A stretch of 64,000 nucleotides of DNA, from NCBI GenBank assembly GCA_903813345.2, contig CAIIXF020000012.1, positions 12,880,932 to 12,944,931 on the forward strand. Direction: 5' to 3'. Position numbers and translations under genes: made by a program. The notes under the pieces were generated by a model. The model saw nothing but the letters and a program-made list of their open reading frames with translations. It made no database searches and was not told where the DNA came from. Source of the DNA: Owenia fusiformis. Its lineage: Eukaryota > Annelida > Polychaeta > Sabellida > Oweniidae. Shown here one piece after another: positions 58,201 to 64,000 of this stretch; position 1 is the first letter of the stretch; each line of letters begins with the position of its first letter.

Positions 58201-60592
58201 GCCCTTTGCCAAGGTAAAGCGATGCTGGATACATCGTACTGAGGCTGAGCATTTTCCAAGTGAGGAACGTTCATTAATCTGACATTAGGGAAACTACCGG
58301 CATTGTTCATCTCGTCATCGGGATCGTCCATCTGAGAATAATTTATAAAATACGCATTATCGTTCATGTAATTTTTAGGGATTGAATAAGAGCATTTTGC
58401 AGTTAAACTGCATGTAAAAGTAAGAAACGCCATTTCTAGATCATAAGTATTTAATATCTTAAAATCAACGTCCATGATACTATTTTAAATATTATTATTA
58501 TGTAACCCGCGAAAACTGATCAAGATGTTATCAAATGTCATTTATAACCAATCGACTAGAAAATGTTTTAAAAATTGTTTGAATTGCCTAACATGATAAT
58601 ACCCTATGAACTGGATGTTCCATGTTACTCTGCCCGGAACATAGCCATATATCTCCAAAAAGTACATCAGTCAGTGTTGCTGTTTGTCCGCTTGAGGTCG
58701 CTGTAACTGTGTAAGGTCCGCCTGCTGCAATGGCATCCAATTTGACCTCCCAAACGTTTCCTGCTGGACCTAAGACATTGAAAAATATTACATATACGAG
58801 ACTATTCTAGTAGCTGGGTTTCCAGCATTGGGGGTAGTTGTTTTACACCAGTTTTGTATACCATGTTCTGTTATAAAATCACACAATCCGGTGTAAAAGG
58901 GTAGGTTGTCCTATGAATTTTTGGTCCTACTCTCTCTATCGATTTATATGGTGACCTAATTACAATTATTTTCCTTATTATTTATACACAGTCAGGGCCA
59001 GTAAGGGCCGTAAGGAAAGGGGACCATAATCCCTAGGGGACCATCATTTATTTTACACCGGTCTGCATCTGAAACTAAATGTTTGCAATCATTGATTTCG
59101 TATTACCAAACGACTCACTAGTTTGAACTGTCGTGGTGTAATCTTTTCCTGCGACATTGACATTTACACTTGTCCCAACCGCAACAGAACCAGCATAGCC
59201 CCAGACGTTAGCCTGTGTCGGAGCACGCTGTAGGACCATAGAGTTCTGGTAATAATTGGCAAACCGGAACACACCAGACTGGCGCGCTAAAAACGGAAAT
59301 ATTTTATACTCAACTCATTTTATGCATTTTTATGAGAGGTAACCGATAAAAACATGACATATGCAAATACACAGAACATGTATATCTAGTCACGTTTTAG
59401 GAAAGATGGTTAAATAATATTTTCTGAATTTGTATTTTTACATCTTTTGCCATGAAACATATTTGCAAGTATGATGCTGGTCATATGTAAGTACATGCAC
59501 CAGTATATGAAATAAATTAATTTGAAAAAAACATTAGTATATAACTGAAAATACCGCATTGCAATGTGTTTGATTTATCAATTCATTATCTTCCAAATAA
59601 TGTTAGACACCTTCCTGTATATAATCCATCACTCTAAAAAATTACTTAAGAAATGTTTTTACTTCACTCAAGTAATACCCATTTACTTAATAACATTACT
59701 TCAATAGATTGAGATAAGTATGAATATATTAAAAAAGTAAATAGAATCTTGTATTAAGTTATATAATATGAATATTATACAAATAGTGACTGCCATTGAG
59801 GGCAATAGTGTAAATTATTTCCCCGAGGGAATATCCTCTACAATGTACTATTCCCGAAGCCGCAGGCTGAGGGAATAGTGTATTGTAGAGGATATTCCCA
59901 AGGGGAAATCATTTACACTATTGCTCGAAATTAGGCAGTCACTATTTGTTTTATTATATACCCTATACTGACTCTTGTCCCGTTTCCTCTGCGAAGGCCA
60001 AAAAGGCTTAGAAAGCCCCCTCCCCGGGTCCATTGTTAGCATTATAAGCTGTGACGTCATCAGATGCTCAACAGAAATTTTTGCCTCCGAGACTCTCACT
60101 TGACAAATTCAATCGCGTTTAACACGCGGAATAGATTATCATAACACTTGAAATAACACAGACGTATTGAGCTTAGGGAACTTTATACACGTTGCTTATA
60201 TTGTATCGTTCACGCACGTCTATCATGGTGAACGGAGTTGATTTGTGTTTGTGCTCATCCTCCATTTTTCTGTTTTTCGTCTGCGCAGTGATGATGAGCA
60301 GACGTTTCCAAGGGTAATAGAGCTTGCAATTGTGACGTCAGCGGGCAATAGTTCAAATGTATATTCCCGCTGACGTCACATTTGAGGGAATATAACTTTC
60401 CGAGGGAAATAGTAAATCTATTTCGGAACACGTGACTAGGTATTGACCAATCAGGATAAGTGTTACATATTGGGTATATAATAAATTTAAATAATATGAC
60501 TGTTTTATATACGTACCCTGTCTCTCCAATACATTTGCTTTTGCACATATTACCAGAACATATACAGCTAAACACGAGTGTAAAAATATCAT
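52259..60592 (-). CDS. SIAE: Sialate O-acetylesterase (SIAE)
   Basis: A secretory/lysosomal esterase of the SGNH class that removes O-acetyl groups from sialic acids. Ten exons in coding order: 60592-60517, 59286-59119, 58769-58603, 58331-58193, 57923-57761, 55694-55603, 55448-55324, 54090-53936, 53665-53467, 52510-52259. They total 1536 bases, giving 511 residues, close to vertebrate SIAE. The start is a signal peptide (MIFLHSCLAVYVLVICAKA). Ser129 in CSGQSNM is the nucleophile; IGSNWGGTRIEAW, LWNAMVHP, LWYQGES and GSIHPRYKR (His364, likely catalytic) are family signatures; the C-terminus reads VRYAWQESPCE and LPAPPF. For exon 6 the acceptor at 55694 keeps phase, while the one at 55687 does not. 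The donor region of exon 4 is repeated in the intron. No disabling change is seen. Confidence 0.93.
52515..53330. repeat. Minisatellite with higher-order structure in SIAE intron 9
   Basis: Short units of about 20-25 bp built on AATCAGGGATCTGTTAGCAC and CACCTATAAATCAG repeat in a larger period of about 150-180 bp (for example CTTGAAATATCAGGGGTTAA at about 53091 and 53248). About 52660-52980 interrupts the array with unrelated sequence, including a foldback. Confidence 0.75.
52845..52978. mobile_element. Foldback sequence inside the minisatellite
   Basis: AATATAGACTTCAGAGCAGG...GGGGCTAGG pairs with CCTAGCCCTGCGC...CCTGCACTTCGGTCTATATT. Arms about 55 bp with a small loop; imperfect. Confidence 0.6.
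56604..57483. mobile_element. Tc1-type palindromic element in SIAE intron 5
   Basis: The ends TACACTCCCCTCCATAAGTT and AACTTATGGAGGGGAGTGTA are bounded by TA. Inverted similarity extends about 300 bp inward (GGCAACCTTTTTTCCCCATT, AGCCTCTTTACGTTTGAA, CATTCCCATGTAA and their complements). No transposase; open frames inside are shadows of the palindrome. Confidence 0.8.
57950..58250 (-). repeat. Tandem copies of the SIAE exon 4 end and splice-donor region
   Basis: Three clear copies and one partial copy, spaced about 75-90 bp, repeat the exon 4 end and the start of the intron. Shared are CACTTCGACTAG, CTTTGCCAAGGTAAA, GCGATG, ATCGTACTG and ATACGTACTGCGTTTAA. The exon uses the copy at 58193. Intronic copies at about 58027 and 58113 keep CACTTCGACTAG; in the 58027 copy the GTGAGT-type donor complement is intact, and in the 58113 copy it reads GTGTGT. 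Confidence 0.75.
59771..59960. mobile_element. Foldback miniature element in SIAE intron 1
   Basis: The arms ACAAATAGTGACTGCC, GGGAATATCCTCTACA and the complements TGTAGAGGATATTCCC, GGCAGTCACTATTTGT face each other around a short loop. A related block with GTGACGTCA and GGGAATAT lies at about 60290-60420, so a larger composite element is possible. Confidence 0.75.
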
Positions 60593-63500
60593 GGTTGTCG
60601 TCAACAACCTCAAGTCTACGGTTTGAAACGCTCACAAAATAGTTATTCTTTTATATTTACCTATATTTTATCTCTTATCTTTTAATTGTTATATCGCGAA
60701 CGTCACCTTGCATTAACTGTAATTTTTCTCATATTTAAAGGCGAATGTGCTAGAATTTACCCCCATGTACGTTGTAACATTAAGTGCCAGGATATCAGTC
60801 CTAGTGAATCGATTAACAACTCGTATGAATATATGTAGTTTCTCTCAATTAAATGTTCGGGTTCGATCTGCCAATGCGTGGTGTACACTTTTTACTCAAA
60901 GGTATGCACCACAAAAGATCTTCCGATAAACGCCACCTTTTGATACATAAGAAAAATGGTGGAAATCTGACCGTGCAAAAACAAGATTACGTCATTGCTA
61001 ATTTCGAAAAAGGTGGCAGGATTAATCGTGCAAATTTTGAAAAGCAACACCTTCAAGGAATGGTCCAGGGCTTAAATCCTTATCGTTTGTCCCATAGTTG
61101 AGGTCAAATCTGTAGAATAACACGTAAATTATATATTAATTAGATTTTGAAAATGCGTGAAAAAAGCGATATCTGTGGAATACGGAGAATATTCCACAGA
61201 TATCCCTTTTTTCCACGGATTTGAAAACCTCCGCCAATGTGACGTCATTGTTTCAGGGTTACGTGTTATATGCTTACATAGTGATTGCATGACATCACAA
61301 ATATGGAAATGATTAATATTTTGGCTATAGTTCAGACAAATAAAACTTAATGTTGTTGTGAAATGCTTTGGAAGGTGAACTATGGGGTGATTTGACCTCA
61401 ACTATGGGATAATTAGAATATCCTATGATTTTTCGTGATATCATGTTAATCCACTCGTTAATCAGTGAAAACAAATAAGTGTTAAAAATTGACATTTTTC
61501 ATGTAATTGAACATAGCTGAAACTAAACCTACTTTTGCACATCATTTTATGTATTCTAAAATATAATGCCTTTATATGAACTACGTCAGCATACTTTTTT
61601 GATCGTTCCGATTGTACGTAGCTTTGATATCTGGCTTCAAAATTGTGAATTTCGTGAAATTGTCAATGTAACAGGACAACAAGCTTTTGAAAACATGTCA
61701 TATCTCAATAATAAATGGTCGCATCTTTTAATTTTGGTTATGCTGGCATAGAGAACATTCATTCAGAGTGTGATGAGAGCACTGTATTTGATCTCAACCT
61801 ATTACCGATTATATAGACCAAATAAAGTAAATGTAAAATTTATTCTGTGAAAATCGACATGGTCGTTTAAACACACCCACACAGCATTAGGGGAATCCGA
61901 GAAAAATAAGTTATATGTGGTTAGCAAGTCTTGATTCAGTTTATCAGACCAGCATGTTCCAAATCGTGATAATAATTGTGATTGAATTATAATGAGCATT
62001 ATCTGAAATTTTCTGAAAATTCACCATTTTTCTTGTGAAAAACGACCAAGATGTAATTCACACATGGGCAGCATTCTAGCGTAAAGACGGACACTATTCA
62101 AGAAAACAATATATCAACTCTGTTTTAACGAAAACATTTTACGAAATAACCAGCACGACCCCATCTATGAGCGAATATGGTGTGAAACTGTGACAATCGA
62201 CATGCGTGAAAATCGACATGGTTATACCATTGAACTCAAAGCAGTGAATTAGTCATTTCTATAAATCACAAATGGATTGATTTGATTTTATATGATTACC
62301 AATACACTGATAACACATGCGTAAGAGTTTTCTGAGAATTACGCATTAAGACCAATTGATAGAAAATGAAAAGATAACAGCTAAAGAGTTTTCTCTTTGT
62401 TCAGCGTACCTTTTCCATTTTATACGTCTTTGCAAAAATACGTTACATGCAAGCAGATGATAAGTTATTTGGAACCTCCATAAGCATAATTTACCGAAAG
62501 ATTTTCACTACAAAAATCATTATGAAGACCATTATAGCCCAAAATGTCTCAACCTCTGTGAATAACGTTTCGTTCAGTGCATTCCCGGGGATTGCTGACT
62601 TCAATTATAAAGTCTATTAACGTTTGGGTTCAGTTTCCTTTTCAATGAATGTATCATTCTCAATGGTGAACAGCATAAACAGGCATCTCTTATTTATAAT
62701 ATGAACGATTTTATAGCTTTTCAACGATGTTTATTTGCTTATCATTACTTTCTACTTTCATTATTACGATCTGATCTACTAGATACATTACGATCTGATG
62801 TACAAGATTCGGAATGCCCTCGTCAAACGTAATTCGTTGCAAATCAATGTTCGAGAATAAAATAAATCAAAAAATCAAGAGATGAGGTGCATAAGATTAC
62901 GTTCCTCATTGTAATATATCGCCAATCGAACTAGCATTATAGAAACATAAAGCACAAGATGCGCATGCGACGATAGAGGCAACAAAAGCGAGATGATTTT
63001 CCCCTTTTCAAGAAATAAAACCTGGGGTAGACCACTAAAATATATAGACTTCAAGAGCTTCAAACAAAACATCAGAAGAAACAAATTTAATAGCGAAAGT
63101 TATGAGATGTGAAATCAGAAATCTGGAAAAGGAATCGAGTCTGACAAGAACGAATTTTTTTCTCTAAAGCGAAAATTATGGCGACTAAAACAAAAATCTC
63201 AGAATGAAGCAAATCATAGTTATAAAAACACTTCCGGTGGTCATGGAAAAAAAGTCTTGTGATAGGAACTTGGAGAGAGAGGGGGGGGGGGGGTTATCGG
63301 CGAAGCGCTCCGCAGATAATGGTGTCAAGAGATGATTTTTATGATTGAACTATACGTATACGTCAGCCTTATTCTGGACTAGACTCGACATCAATATCAT
63401 ATGTTTCAATTGATAACGTACACTCGAGTAGAATAAGGATCGGGTTCTTGATTTGAAATATGTTAAAGGGACATTTCAGATCTAGATATCTAAATAGATG

Positions 63501-64000
63501 CTGATTGTACTCCAATATTACGTAAATGGTTGTCCTGTCGTTGTGATACATGCAGGAAAAACGTCACTACGTCAACCTGCAACTGGTCTAATCATGCATT
63601 AAAAGCTAAACCCAAAGGAAAAATTACTCAAATTGTAAAACGAGTCAAGGTACCATACCTGGTATACCTTGTATGAGATAAAAGGGAAAACATATACCAA
63701 GGGTGTCAAAAAATATTTTAACGACATGGCATCTGTTATCCAATTGTCATTCAATCTAAAAATGTAAGCCCTTGTCTCATGAATCAATGCAATGTTTTGG
63801 TAAAGTTGGTGTGAAAAGGATGTAGAAAAGATGTGTTCAGTGCATATAAACTTTGCGGACGTAATACGTACATGTCCTATATAAGTTTATTTTCTTTGAC
63901 GATATTTCAGGATAAAATGTGAAACACGAAAGGATTCTCCAAATCATGTTTTACGTATGTCGGGTTTTGACGGGAAATTTTACATAAACGTGGTCCTACG
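60593..64000. other. Gene-free right end
   Basis: No exon or RNA gene is recognised. It contains the miniature element at 61091-61408 and a run of 14 G near 63279. The promoter and any 5' UTR of SIAE should lie just right of 60592, but no convincing core element was identified. Confidence 0.45.
61091..61408. mobile_element. Inverted-repeat miniature element with internal hairpin
   Basis: The ends CCCATAGTTGAGGTCAAATC and GATTTGACCTCAACTATGGG are perfect inverted repeats. An internal hairpin, GATATCTGTGGAATA/TATTCCACAGATATC, lies near 61170-61203. 318 bp. Confidence 0.8.

Overview
This is a eukaryotic (metazoan) genomic window. It is AT-rich, its genes are split by GT-AG introns, and it carries an animal gene set (rhodopsin-class GPCR, CUB/EGF membrane protein, myo-inositol oxygenase, sialate O-acetylesterase) among many mobile elements. 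A marine invertebrate is the likely source; the phylum cannot be fixed from the sequence, and lophotrochozoan is only a guess.

Layout. 1-4050 and 13075-23068 are head-to-tail arrays of a 1.2-1.9 kb non-autonomous element that starts with CTAG and ends with a hairpin plus CTAA. A 23-base run of N (13052-13074) breaks the second array. 4050-13050 has no recognisable gene; it holds nested inverted-repeat elements and a second family of the same element class (8100-9540, reverse). 23083-29164 (minus) is a two-exon GPCR gene whose stop codon lies 14 bases from the end of the array. 33751-43901 (plus) is a ten-exon gene for a single-pass membrane protein: signal peptide, CUB-like region, four EGF modules, transmembrane helix, tail with two PPxY motifs. 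Its introns hold mariner-type and foldback elements. 46413-51357 (plus) is a complete nine-exon MIOX gene encoding 285 residues. 52259-60592 (minus) is a complete ten-exon SIAE gene encoding 511 residues, tail-to-tail with MIOX. 60.6-64 kb has no recognisable gene.

The exon models were built by hand from splice signals and codon phase. All four close in frame: 1560, 1860, 858 and 1536 coding bases.

The most unusual content is the CTAG...CTAA element. A reverse copy (36863-38090) lies inside the terminal repeat of a mariner-like element, so the other mariner arm shows the empty site. The insertion falls between A and T, with no target duplication, and the element ends in CTAA. These are Helitron-type traits. 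In two families with different terminal sequences, a motif just inside the 5' end equals the left arm of that family's 3' hairpin. This suggests a co-evolving pair of end-recognition signals. MIOX (inositol catabolism) and SIAE (sialic-acid deacetylation) are both carbohydrate-related, but nothing here shows that they are functionally linked.
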